Positions 32,824 through 43,200 of a stretch of DNA of 64,000 bases are shown here, in pieces. The stretch spans positions 1 through 64,000 of the forward strand of contig JAKPXD010000020.1 in NCBI GenBank assembly GCA_029570385.1, in the 5' to 3' direction. The notes under the pieces were generated by a model, which ran no database searches, was not told the DNA's origin, and worked only from the letters and a program-made list of their open reading frames with translations. A program made the position numbers and the translations under genes. The first letter of the stretch is position 1. Each line of letters starts with the position of its first letter. This DNA comes from a bacterium (GTDB taxonomy: Bacteria; Patescibacteriota; Patescibacteriia; Patescibacteriales; Patescibacteriaceae).

Positions 32824-35800
32824 TTATTGCTTAGGGGGCTGTTTAACTGCTTTTTCAATATTCTCAGCTCGGCGTCTATCATTTTTATCTTCGTTAAGAC
32901 CGCGAAAATAGCGATAGTCCTCCAATCTCTGTCTTTGTTTAATATCTTCGGACAATTTGTTTATTTTTTTTGGCTCTCTGCTGTTTTTATCAGCCCCGTC
33001 AAAATATTCGTCGTTATTATTGTCATTATTAGATTCATCACCTTCTTCTTGGTTGTTGTAGATCGTAGTATTATTAATTGTTGTTTGATTATTGATAACA
33101 GTTTCGCCGTTCTCTTTGGAAATAACTTGTTCAGCTTGACTAATCGGTTGAACACCACTAACGGCTTGATCGATGTCGGCGGCGGTTACTTGTTCTTGGG
33201 TAATATTTTTTTGTGCCATAATATCTTTGATATTTTGCGCTGCTGCTGCGACATCATCAACTCGATAAGAACCGCTAGCCATTTTTTGAGCAATGGCCTC
33301 GGTTAGATTTTCATTATCCAAGCCGAAACCATGTAGCGCTTCATGAATATTAGTAGTATGACTTTCACGAGCACTAGCTAAAGAAACGCCGGTATTTTTA
33401 AGACTTAAATTATCTAAATTAGCCGGATCGGCTAAACGTTCTTTAGCAACACGTAAATCACGAATTCTTGATAAAGGCTCTAGTTCTTCCATGGCTGAAC
33501 TAGCTTCATCTAGATTGCCATTTTGCAGAGCAGTTGATCGTTGATCGCGCAACTGACTAATCTTTTGTTCCAGGACATCAAGCGGTTCAGTCACCATAGC
33601 CGACCCAGCTTGTTCTAATGTAGCTAATTCATTATCAATTAAACCAGTTAACTCACTAGCGACTGCCGCCATTTTTTCCGGAGCAATATTAGCGCCAACC
33701 ACCTTACCTGTTTCAACGTCTGGGGTTAAATCACCAAGCGATTTCAACTGATCAAAGTCAACACCAATAATATTGGCTTTATGCATGCCGCTAGCAAAAG
33801 AATTAACTCTTAATGATCCATCACCTTGGCCGACAGCCGCATTTGGACCAACTTGGCGCATTTTAACGGCCTTTTTTAAATAATCATCGTATTGGTCTAC
33901 CTTTCCACCAGTTCCAGCAGCTTGACTATTTAAAGCTTTAATTAAAGGTTGCAATCGACTAACATCACCGCCATTAAATTCAAACCCGGCAATACCGCGT
34001 AACATTGATCTTATAATATTTTGATCTTTTTTCTCATTGGGGTTAGCTTGACCAACAGCGCCAACCAGATTATTTATGGCCGCAGTAGTTTCAGCTGGAT
34101 TTGATCTGTTAGTTAACTTCTCATAAAAATTTTTGTGTTTAGGGGTAATACCAGCTAAACCTCCCGAAAAATCACCAGCGGCAAGATCGTGGAATAAGGC
34201 GGCATGGTCAGTTCTTTGTGATATCTGCTTGACTCTTTCCTGAGCCGCATTACTATCTTTTAAATATAGGTCAGCTGCATCTGCTGATAATCGAAAAGGA
34301 TGATAATCTTCAATACCTTGACCAAGCTTTTTAAGTCCAGTGCCACCAGCCAACCAAGCAGTTAGTATTGGCAAATTAGCCTCGATATTTTTCCATGAGC
34401 CACCGCCAGCATAATCTTGTTTAGCTTTTAATAGAGCAGCTTGCTTCATTTCATTAGATAAACTGGGGTTACTATTTATTGCACGAACTTTGTCATCATA
34501 GTTTTGTTTTTCTTGGTCAGCTTTAGCTATTTTACCTTTTTGTCGCAAATTTCTTTGTCTTATATCTATAAATTCATCATACATCTGTTCAGTAGCGGCT
34601 GCCTTAGTAGATTTATAAGTTTCAACAGCTTTTCCGACTTTTCTTTTATAAATATCATCAGCCTTGTCCATGCCTTGTTGATAGCGATCTCTAGTGATTC
34701 TACCATTTCTAAACAATTCTTCAGTTCTCTTTTTTGAAGCGTCTCTAGCTTCAGCTGCTTTTAACCGCTCGCTTCCCATTGTGACCGCTGCGTTCTTAAT
34801 GGCTTTATGCCGCCTATCATATGCATCTTCATAGGCTGGCACTGTAGTGCCGCCAATCATTCTTTTAATACCGCCGCCAATCACTTTATTAAGAGGAGAT
34901 TGAGCAAGTCCAGCGGCAGTAGAGCCGCCAATCATTAATGCGCCCAGAAAAGGGTTGCCGGTAAGTATCCCGGCAGCTGTGCCGCCAGCCATGGTTAAGC
35001 CACCCTTAACAGTTTTACCGATTGTTTTAACAACGTCATCATTAGCAACCTCCTTAAAAGCAGCCATTGTTTTGTCGCCGACACCAAGTCCAAGTTTTTT
35101 TAGAGTCTTGAGACGTTTTTTAGTCTTTTCTTCTTTACGTTCTTTGGTTAATTCATCACCCCAAGTTTTGCCGGCGGTGCCCAATTTTTGAAACATTTGG
35201 CCAACTTTGCTATTACTATTTTTACTCATGGCATAAGTTAAGCCGCCAGCTCCCTTTAAAGCATTGCGGCCCGCCCATTTGGCTGTGGTGGTGGCCATTC
35301 CACCGGCTGTTTTTTTAACTTTATTGCCCATTTTCTTAAGATTGCTCATGCCGGCCCCGACAACGCCACCCACAAGAGAGCTGGTTTCTTTAGTCAACAT
35401 CATACCACCCCATAATAAACCGATGGACACTATAAACTTAATAATCGCTTGAGCTGTGCCAGATTTAGTTACCCCAGCATTAATATCATCCGTCAAATCA
35501 GAGCCTTGATTGGGATCAATCGCTTGGCCACTGCCACCAGTAAGTTTTATCTCATTGTCCTTATTTACTGAATTACTGACACCGCTGCCCGAAGCTGTAA
35601 AAAATGACAACCAAATAAAGAAAGCCAGCATCGGGCCAGTAATTACCAGTCCAGTAAAATCAGACCACCAGCGACGGCCGGCTTGGCCTAACTTACCTGC
35701 TTTGGGCAAAGCGGATAATAAATAAGGAAAAGGCGACAAAACAATATAAATCCATAACATGACGGCTCGCTGAATTAACATTATAGCCATTGTTAAAATA

Positions 35801-36453
35801 ACTACTAAAGCAACAATAATATATATTAGGGCCAGCAGATAACTAATAAAAACACCTAAACCCTCCAATGGTGCATCTGTGGCCTGGACACTATTATTAA
35901 CAACAACATCAAATAAAGCAGTTAACCCGAGCATCTCAGTTAAATTACCAGCACCGACATCCTTAAAACCGTTAACAAAAGTTAACATGATAATTTGGGC
36001 AAAATCCAAGATTAGGCCGCAGATAGTTTTGGAAAAATTAACAAAAATGGCACCAAGAATAAAACTACGCAATAAATTCTTAGCTTGGTAATTCTGCAAT
36101 CTTAAAACCGTGCCAAAAGCGATAATTAAAAGACCTAAGACAAAGAACATATTGCAGACATCGCGAACAACTTTCCACCCCTCAACCACTACCTGCTCAT
36201 TAATAAAATTATTATATTGGGCAACATAGACTAGAACATGCAAGACAACGGCTAATAACTTGCCAAAAAAAGATACCAAAATACTAATAATGCCGGTTAA
36301 TATTTTTAAAATGGCTGTCGTGATAATATCAAGGGCAAAAACAAAAATTGGAGTAAAAATTAGTAATAAAATTAAACCGGCAACAAAATATTTTTGTTTC
36401 GGACTAAGTTGGCCCCAGCTATTGCTAAAAAAAGTTTTTATTTTTCGCCACAT
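32824..36453 (-). CDS. VirB6/TrbL-like polytopic membrane protein with long cytoplasmic tail
   Basis: Large 1209-residue protein. The first 365 residues hold about seven membrane helices (YFVAGLILLLIFTPIFVFAL, VFFVLGLLIIAFGTVL-type, YLLALIYIIVALVVILTMAI and others), as in VirB6/TrbL channel proteins. A Gly/Lys-rich region and long charged helical stretches follow (about 370-760). The tail shows a zincin-like HEALH at residues 1037-1041 with a glutamate at 1052, and then an Asn-rich segment. The same locus encodes VirB4 and PrgI. The gene follows the 234-residue membrane protein by 19 bases. The channel role is from family likeness; a peptidase role for the tail is only a possibility. Confidence 0.78.
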   Translation of the reverse strand: MWRKIKTFFSNSWGQLSPKQKYFVAGLILLLIFTPIFVFALDIITTAILKILTGIISILVSFFGKLLAVVLHVLVYVAQYNNFINEQVVVEGWKVVRDVCNMFFVLGLLIIAFGTVLRLQNYQAKNLLRSFILGAIFVNFSKTICGLILDFAQIIMLTFVNGFKDVGAGNLTEMLGLTALFDVVVNNSVQATDAPLEGLGVFISYLLALIYIIVALVVILTMAIMLIQRAVMLWIYIVLSPFPYLLSALPKAGKLGQAGRRWWSDFTGLVITGPMLAFFIWLSFFTASGSGVSNSVNKDNEIKLTGGSGQAIDPNQGSDLTDDINAGVTKSGTAQAIIKFIVSIGLLWGGMMLTKETSSLVGGVVGAGMSNLKKMGNKVKKTAGGMATTTAKWAGRNALKGAGGLTYAMSKNSNSKVGQMFQKLGTAGKTWGDELTKERKEEKTKKRLKTLKKLGLGVGDKTMAAFKEVANDDVVKTIGKTVKGGLTMAGGTAAGILTGNPFLGALMIGGSTAAGLAQSPLNKVIGGGIKRMIGGTTVPAYEDAYDRRHKAIKNAAVTMGSERLKAAEARDASKKRTEELFRNGRITRDRYQQGMDKADDIYKRKVGKAVETYKSTKAAATEQMYDEFIDIRQRNLRQKGKIAKADQEKQNYDDKVRAINSNPSLSNEMKQAALLKAKQDYAGGGSWKNIEANLPILTAWLAGGTGLKKLGQGIEDYHPFRLSADAADLYLKDSNAAQERVKQISQRTDHAALFHDLAAGDFSGGLAGITPKHKNFYEKLTNRSNPAETTAAINNLVGAVGQANPNEKKDQNIIRSMLRGIAGFEFNGGDVSRLQPLIKALNSQAAGTGGKVDQYDDYLKKAVKMRQVGPNAAVGQGDGSLRVNSFASGMHKANIIGVDFDQLKSLGDLTPDVETGKVVGANIAPEKMAAVASELTGLIDNELATLEQAGSAMVTEPLDVLEQKISQLRDQRSTALQNGNLDEASSAMEELEPLSRIRDLRVAKERLADPANLDNLSLKNTGVSLASARESHTTNIHEALHGFGLDNENLTEAIAQKMASGSYRVDDVAAAAQNIKDIMAQKNITQEQVTAADIDQAVSGVQPISQAEQVISKENGETVINNQTTINNTTIYNNQEEGDESNNDNNNDEYFDGADKNSREPKKINKLSEDIKQRQRLEDYRYFRGLNEDKNDRRRAENIEKAVKQPPKQ

Positions 36454-36472
36454 ATATAAGTGTTGTCATGAA

Positions 36473-37177
36473 CTAAAGTAGGCCATCTAGCGCGCCACCA
36501 AATAAATCCCAAAGAATTTTCATATTTTCTATGGGATTGGTCATAACATTGATAATAAAAATTAAAAAAGATAAGACGGCTAAAATAATAAGAAAAATTA
36601 ATAAATCTAGGGTTAATAGTCCGGCGACCTCTAGCCAGCCAATAGCTTTTTTAAAAATTCCGGGAGCTTTCCATTCCTCGCCTAATTTACAAAAAAATTT
36701 ATGCCCTTCAATAAAACCAACCCAGGCCTGCAAATTTAGAGGGATTATTGTTAGGCCATATGAGTTTATTAGTTGGGTCCACCAAGTTTTTAAAAATTCA
36801 CCAGTGAGCATTTTACCGCCATTACCCTTTTTAATAGCATCAATTGCCATTTCGCCAGCCACAGCGGCGGCACCGGCTACGGTTGGATTAGCTGCCAATT
36901 TAGCTAATTGTTGTGCTTGTTTAAGTGAATCGGCAGTGTCTTGGGTGGCTGTCTCCTTACGGCTAGTCTGGTTAGATTCGGTTGAATTTTGGTCTTGATT
37001 ATTAGAATTCTGACGAGACATTAATCGATCATTAATCCTGGAAGAATCAATTACTTGAGCACTTATTCTTTGGTTATTAGCCTGCTGGCTAGCCTCAGCT
37101 TTTTGTTGACGTAAAATTTCTCCATTATAATAAGGAGAAGAATATTGATCTTGCAGATTAACAGCTGCTTCAGCCAT
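36473..37177 (-). CDS. Membrane protein of unknown function heading the secretion operon
   Basis: Not recognised. The 234 residues start with a polar Gln/Asn/Ser-rich region (1-95). A hydrophobic Ala-rich segment follows (LAANPTVAGAAAVAGEMAIDA), then amphipathic stretches (WWTQLINSYGLTIIPLNLQ). One long or two short membrane helices lie at about 180-215 (AGLLTLDLLIFLIILAVLSF). It is the first gene after a good promoter and is followed by the VirB6-like gene, so it is likely part of the secretion apparatus. No motif indicates its role. Confidence 0.55.
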   Translation of the reverse strand: MAEAAVNLQDQYSSPYYNGEILRQQKAEASQQANNQRISAQVIDSSRINDRLMSRQNSNNQDQNSTESNQTSRKETATQDTADSLKQAQQLAKLAANPTVAGAAAVAGEMAIDAIKKGNGGKMLTGEFLKTWWTQLINSYGLTIIPLNLQAWVGFIEGHKFFCKLGEEWKAPGIFKKAIGWLEVAGLLTLDLLIFLIILAVLSFLIFIINVMTNPIENMKILWDLFGGALDGLL

Positions 37178-37204
37178 AATTTCAAGCCATTTTAAATTGA
37201 CTTA

Positions 37205-37233
37205 ATTATACCATAATCAAAAAAACCGAGCAA
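37205..37233 (-). promoter_or_regulatory. Promoter of the secretion-locus operon
   Basis: Minus strand TTGCTC (37233 to 37228), 17 bases, TATAAT (37210 to 37205) with TGG in front (extended -10). It is the only clear promoter for the run from 37177 down to 25277. Confidence 0.75.
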
Positions 37234-37256
37234 ACGACTGATGATTTATTTGCCGA

Positions 37257-37296
37257 TTAATCTAAAGCCACCCTAATTAGGGTGGCTTTAGATTAA
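37257..37296 (-). terminator. Forty-base perfect palindrome after the giant protein gene
   Basis: A perfect inverted repeat centred at 37276/37277. Its core arms are CTAAAGCCACCC and GGGTGGCTTTAG, and AT pairs extend it to 20 bases per arm. The stop of the 2769-residue protein is directly adjacent at 37297. The tail on the minus strand is only moderately T-rich. Confidence 0.7.
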
Positions 37297-40200
37297 CTAA
37301 TTCGTTTGGCTGGGTTTAATTCTAAACGAGAAACTTGATGTTGCGCCCCAGTTATCAGTCAAAATAATGGTAGCATTATTGGTCTGGCATTCATTGCCAG
37401 CAGCTGCCTGACAAGAATAGCGATGAGTAAACTGGTGAGGAGCAGATATGTCGGTGCGATCAAGAAAATTACCTCGACGATCATAGGGTGTTGTACCATC
37501 GCCCCAATCAATCTGAATTTGTTTAAGCGGTCGCTGATTGGCATCAACACGACTGTTGAAAGTTAAATTCACACTAACTACTGGCTTATTAAAGGCTACT
37601 AGGCCACCAGTCGCTATTGGCATCTCATTAATTTGAACATTTTCAATAATGGGTTTGACTAAACAATAAGAATTAGCGCTATTACCAGTTGGTCGAACAT
37701 TATTTGGACAAGCATTGGTTGGCGTGGTCCAAGTAAAAGCATCGGAACTATTAGCTACATAGCGACCGCTATCAGCAAAATAATCATGACCATTGACGCC
37801 TTTACCATTATCAAATTGCCACTCAAAACCGCCATAAGCCTGAGCAAATAAATAACGCGGGTGAGCAGAATTATTGGTGCTAATGCTAAATATTTTACCG
37901 ATATGGACACCCTCAGCTAAATCTTGGTAAAAAAGCGGCTGATTACCGGGTAATGTTGCTACGGTCATGCTATCCCAATTTTCGGGGCTACCGCCCTGAT
38001 TGGCCGGATAACCGATAGAAGCGAATGGCACTGATGATTGATTAAATAAACAGTCCGCTGAATTAAAGCCAGCACTGGTTGGGCTCGGGATATAACACGG
38101 CATAATAAAGGAACTGCCGTCTTTAACCCGATCCGACCAATAAGCATTATTGCCGCTATCGTCAACTACTTTAACAAATTTAGTACAGTAAACCGGCGCC
38201 TTTGATGGAGTGCTGGTATTAGAAACAACTACACCAAATTGATCACGATAAACTTCGCTCGTTAAATATGGATCGCCCCCAGTTAGACCTAGAAAAAAGT
38301 CTTTAATGGTTGAGCTACTCATGTCAGATATTGAGACTCCCTTGTTCCAATAAGCGGCTAAATCGTTTTCGGTTTTTAGGTGCCAACCATCATTAACACT
38401 GGTGACATTCTCTTTAATATTATGCCAATCGGCATTATGTACATAACAAGTTGTTGATGTCCCATGGTTTGCATATGTTGAGTTAAAACAATTACGATAG
38501 CAATTAGTTGTAAAATAAAGCGTGGTTGAAGAAATATCTGTACAATTTTGAAGAGTACGTTTTAAAATGTTGGTGGTATTATTATCTGATATTATTGGCG
38601 ATCCATCTGGAATGCAGTAACATCTTTCTATTTCGGTTAGATCGGCAACACAACCATCATCCTTATAATTTCCTTCTATTTCTATATTTGTATAGCCAGT
38701 TGGGCAATCGTGATGTTCCCAACCTCTATCGCCATCGCCTTCATCAGTAGTACCGTCTTCACAGTGCGCATCACTACAATCACCACCACCATTATAAAAG
38801 GCGTGTCGATATTCCAGCTCTAGACTATTAGCCGCTTCTAAACAATAATATAGCGGCCGTTTACCATTATAACCAATCCCCTCTTCAATCGGATCGGCAG
38901 CGATTTTATCTAACGGATACCACAGTAGACAATTTCTTTCATTGGCCGGATCATATTCCAAACAATAGCCCATTAAGCCCTTTTTGCGGATGACCGAGTT
39001 GCCGCTAGATTTATAGTCGCAGGACAAGCTATTACCCTCCGGATAAAGCCGGCAGGTTGGAGCAATAAATTGATTATTAGCGCCATCTGTGCGATAGGCC
39101 AAGCTGGGCTTTAGCTGGATATTATCAAAATAAGCAACACCATTTTCAGTATAAGCGTCGAGTTCAAGCTGGATATATTTAGTGTCTTTTTTAGTAGTAA
39201 ACGACAAAACTTTATTTAACCATTTGCCATTAGTATTAGCAATAGTCATAGTATTGGTGATATTGCTAGCTAAACCTTGCGGTCGGCAGGGGTTATTTTC
39301 AGTGGGATTTTGACAAGTATATTCCCAAACCTTAAAGCCAGCGTGGCTATTATTAATAGTTCTCACCACTCCCGACATACTATAATTTGTATCACTATCT
39401 ACTTTTATTAAATTGGTGGGGCTTGTCTTGATATAGCCATAAAAACCATTATTGCCTTGCAGCTTAGTGGTTAGCCGCAAGAAATTATTACCATCCGGCG
39501 CTAAATAATTATTACTAAAACTTGCATCAATGTTAATCGCCTGCTGTGGGCTGACAATCAGCTTGGATAAAGTAGAATTCGTCCAGTTATTGGCGTCGTA
39601 GTTATAAACTAGTTGTTGACCATCACCAGTCAGCGATCCGGTGGCAAATTCAAAACTACCATTAATATCTTGCTCAATATTTTTACCAAACTCGGTCATA
39701 GCCGCCAGATGATAGAAATCGTTATAGTAGCCGGTAGAATTAACGCCAACTTTACTATAGCCAGTTAAATTACTAATCTGGTCAGTATTTAGATTATTGC
39801 CAAATGTTTGGTTGGTCGGAGTAGTTGGCAAATCAACAAAATGAGCGCAGTTATTGTAAGCATCTAAACTATCACATAGGCCAAAAGAAGTACAAATTTT
39901 CTTGATACTGCCGTCATTGGCCTGAACCGAATTGTAAGTCGTACATTCTAACCATTTACCGCAAGTTCTTGAAGGCTTAACCTTGATTAAACGATTGGCA
40001 TTATTGCTACCGTCTAATGCTTTTGGACTAACACCATTGGCATCATTAGCACTCAAATTAGTATTATATAACAAGGTAGAATACTTATTTTGTTGATAGT
40101 TGCGTTCATTGAATAATAGACAGCCTTGATCATAATTGGTTTTGCCATCAGTGCACTCGGAACTGCTCAAATCTTTATTCAGTTGATAACTAACAATGGC

Positions 40201-43200
40201 CGGGCGAACTGAAATATCTTTAACTTTAGCAGCCGATGAGGTGGAAATATTAATTGTTAGATTGGTAGCACCATTAGTCATAAACATAGTATTGGCGTAA
40301 TAGCCATTGCCGGAAACATTACTGGTATTTTCACTATACTGATTGACTAATAAATTTTGGTCACTAGAGGTAGCAATTAACTTGTTCTGTCCATTCATTA
40401 GCCAGAAGCTGCTACCTAATCGCCAATTAATTGCTTCATTCTCAATTGGCTGATCGGCCTTAACTTGTAAAATATAACTAGTAAAAGCATCCAATGGTAT
40501 GGTTTGATTAAAGGCGGTACTGGCCGCTGGCTGGCCAGTTATAATATTGCCATTGATTCTAGATAATGGATCAATGTATTCCGTGCAGCCGGATTGAGTG
40601 GCCGGACAGAGACCAACCCAGTTTTGTCCCTGATTATCTACTCGCGGCTGACGAACAATGTCGCCACCAAGACCAATAGTTTTACCAACGCTATTATTAA
40701 CCGGACAAGCGACTAAATTTTGGCTAACCAGACACTGGCTGGTTGAGCTAATACTTGAACAATCTTGATTATCGTTACAAAATTTAAAACTAGCGGTTTG
40801 ACTACAACTCTTCACCGGTCGTTTATACCAACCAAAATTAGTGCCATCTTCTCCGGCTCGCCATTCGCACAATTGATCGCCAGGATCTTTAAAGAAATTT
40901 AAACCACTAGTATCGCCAACCAAGGTTTGACAACCAACATCGTCCACGGAGCAACTTATTGGATTAGTGGCGTCTGAACGATAACGATCCGGATCAACCT
41001 TTAGATAGGTAGCCTGATAAATGGCTTGATCTTGGTAAACAGTTTCCTTGCCTAACCTTTGACAGCCCTTGTTAGTAGCCGAACATAACTTATTCTGGTC
41101 ATAAACGGCATAGATAATCTCATCAGCCGGGGTGATATCAGCATCAACATCACCATTAATCGGCTGAAAAGGATAATAGTAATTGGTATAATTATTGGTA
41201 TTTAACATAGCTTCACAACCAACAGCTGATTCTTGGCAAAGATCAGTAAAGCCATGTAAATAATGAGTATTGCCGTTGTTGTCTTGATACTGTTGACAAC
41301 CTAACATAAAACCGGCAGCCGGAGAACCATTATAATCTTGATTGCAAGCTTTAGGAATAGTAATACTATTCTCCAATAAATAATGCTCATCATTAATCTC
41401 TATCAAACGAACCTCATCCAGATAAAAACGATTATTGGCCAGCAACCGAAGTCGGTAATCGGTTATTTCTGCCTCAACTATACTAACGGCTGGAACATCT
41501 AGGCTATAGCTATAAAATTGCCAATCGTTATTTTTTAGATTTATACCAGTTGCCGGCAGATCAAAATTGGCGATATCGGCTGAACCATTTTTAAGACTAA
41601 TACTAGTGATGGTAGTTTCGGCGGATAAGGGTTTAGCAAAGAACTGCAAACGATACTTAGCGCCATTATTTAAACTATGGGGATCAAGATTAATGTCAAT
41701 CTGATTGCTATTAGATAATAATGAATATCCAGTAGTTCTAATGGTTTCCGATGATGTGGCCGCCCCATGCCAATCACTGGTTAATTCATTATCAAAATCT
41801 CGATTTAAAACTAGTCGCCAATCAGCTGCTCCAGTTCCGCTGTAGCGCTTACAGGTGTTTTGATTGGCCGCGCAAGATTGACTCTCGGCCGGCAAGCCGC
41901 GATAAATACAAGCCTGATTATTATCGCTCCATTGTCCATTACCCCGACAAACAACACATTCTGCTTTTGAGCTTAACCAGTGACCACCTTCTTCATTTTG
42001 ACAGCTGATGGCGTCGGCAATATTATCAACAACATTATGTTTTGATAGCCGGTAGCTTAAACAATTGGCGCTACAAGTAACAGTCTTAGAATAAGGCACA
42101 TAAAAAACTGCACCGGCTTGATTACGAACCTCACGACAATCAGGATTATAGTTGACAGAATTGGGTTGGATTGATGAAGCAGTGCATTGTTGGCTTTGAT
42201 CGGTCAATTTGGGGGAACCATTGGTCTCGGCTTGCCAAGTATAAGAATAAAGCTGCAGACCAGTACTGGCCGTGTTTTGCCAAATATAGAATTCAGCACA
42301 ATTAGCCTGTGGTTCATCTGGCTTGACGCATTGTCTGAGATAGCTAAAATATTCTTTATCTTCACCGCCAGCGGCTAAATTGTCTAAATTGGTAAATTCA
42401 GTGCAGCCGACGCTAGCAGCCGAACAGGTAGTAGCTAAATTGGGAATTAATTGTTTTTCCTGACCATCATTAAATATGGTCGGTTCTTGCCAATATGAAG
42501 CAAAGCCGACGCAAGAGGCTGGACAATAATTCTGTAAATTAATTTTAGCCGGTATTCTGTCACCGGTCAGATTATTAGTAAACATCTGACAATCGGCTTC
42601 ATCTGGAAGACAAGTTCGAGCATAATTATCGCATTCAGCTGGAGCATCCGGCCGTTCAATTAGACTGTCCCCATTCTGAACATAACAAACAGTTCGTAAA
42701 TATTCCGGTAATATTTTTTCATAAGTATAAGCGGCTTGACGATAGGGGCGATAACCTTGATTGCCTTGGCTGGAAATCTCCAGCATCATATTATCAATAT
42801 AGAAATTGCCCGGTTCTTCTGAATAGATAGCTATTGCGTTAGCATTATAATACTCATCGTTATTGATAGTTACAGTAAGTTTTTGCCAACGGTCGGTTTG
42901 GTTGCTCGTTTTAGTCAGCCAAGAATCACTATTAATAGCTGGATTACCATTGCCAATACCAATGGTTACTGGTGTTTGTTCAGTATAAACATAGGCACTA
43001 AAAGTATAGCTAACGCCAGGGCGTAGCAAAAAGTTTTTAGGCAGGCTACTTTGAGACGGCTGACTCCAATCATATGACCAGAAGCCACTATACGGGGTCT
43101 CGCTGATGATTTTTAGGGCATTTTGACCGGAATAAACTTGGTCGCTACTGCTAACCACAACAGCTGAGCCAGCAATAATTAGATTATCTAAACGATTATT

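Noticed and set aside
32827-33306. 159-codon plus-strand frame opposite the VirB6-like tail
   Set aside because: The Asn-rich coding strand creates a hydrophobic-looking antisense frame; no promoter or ribosome-binding site supports it.
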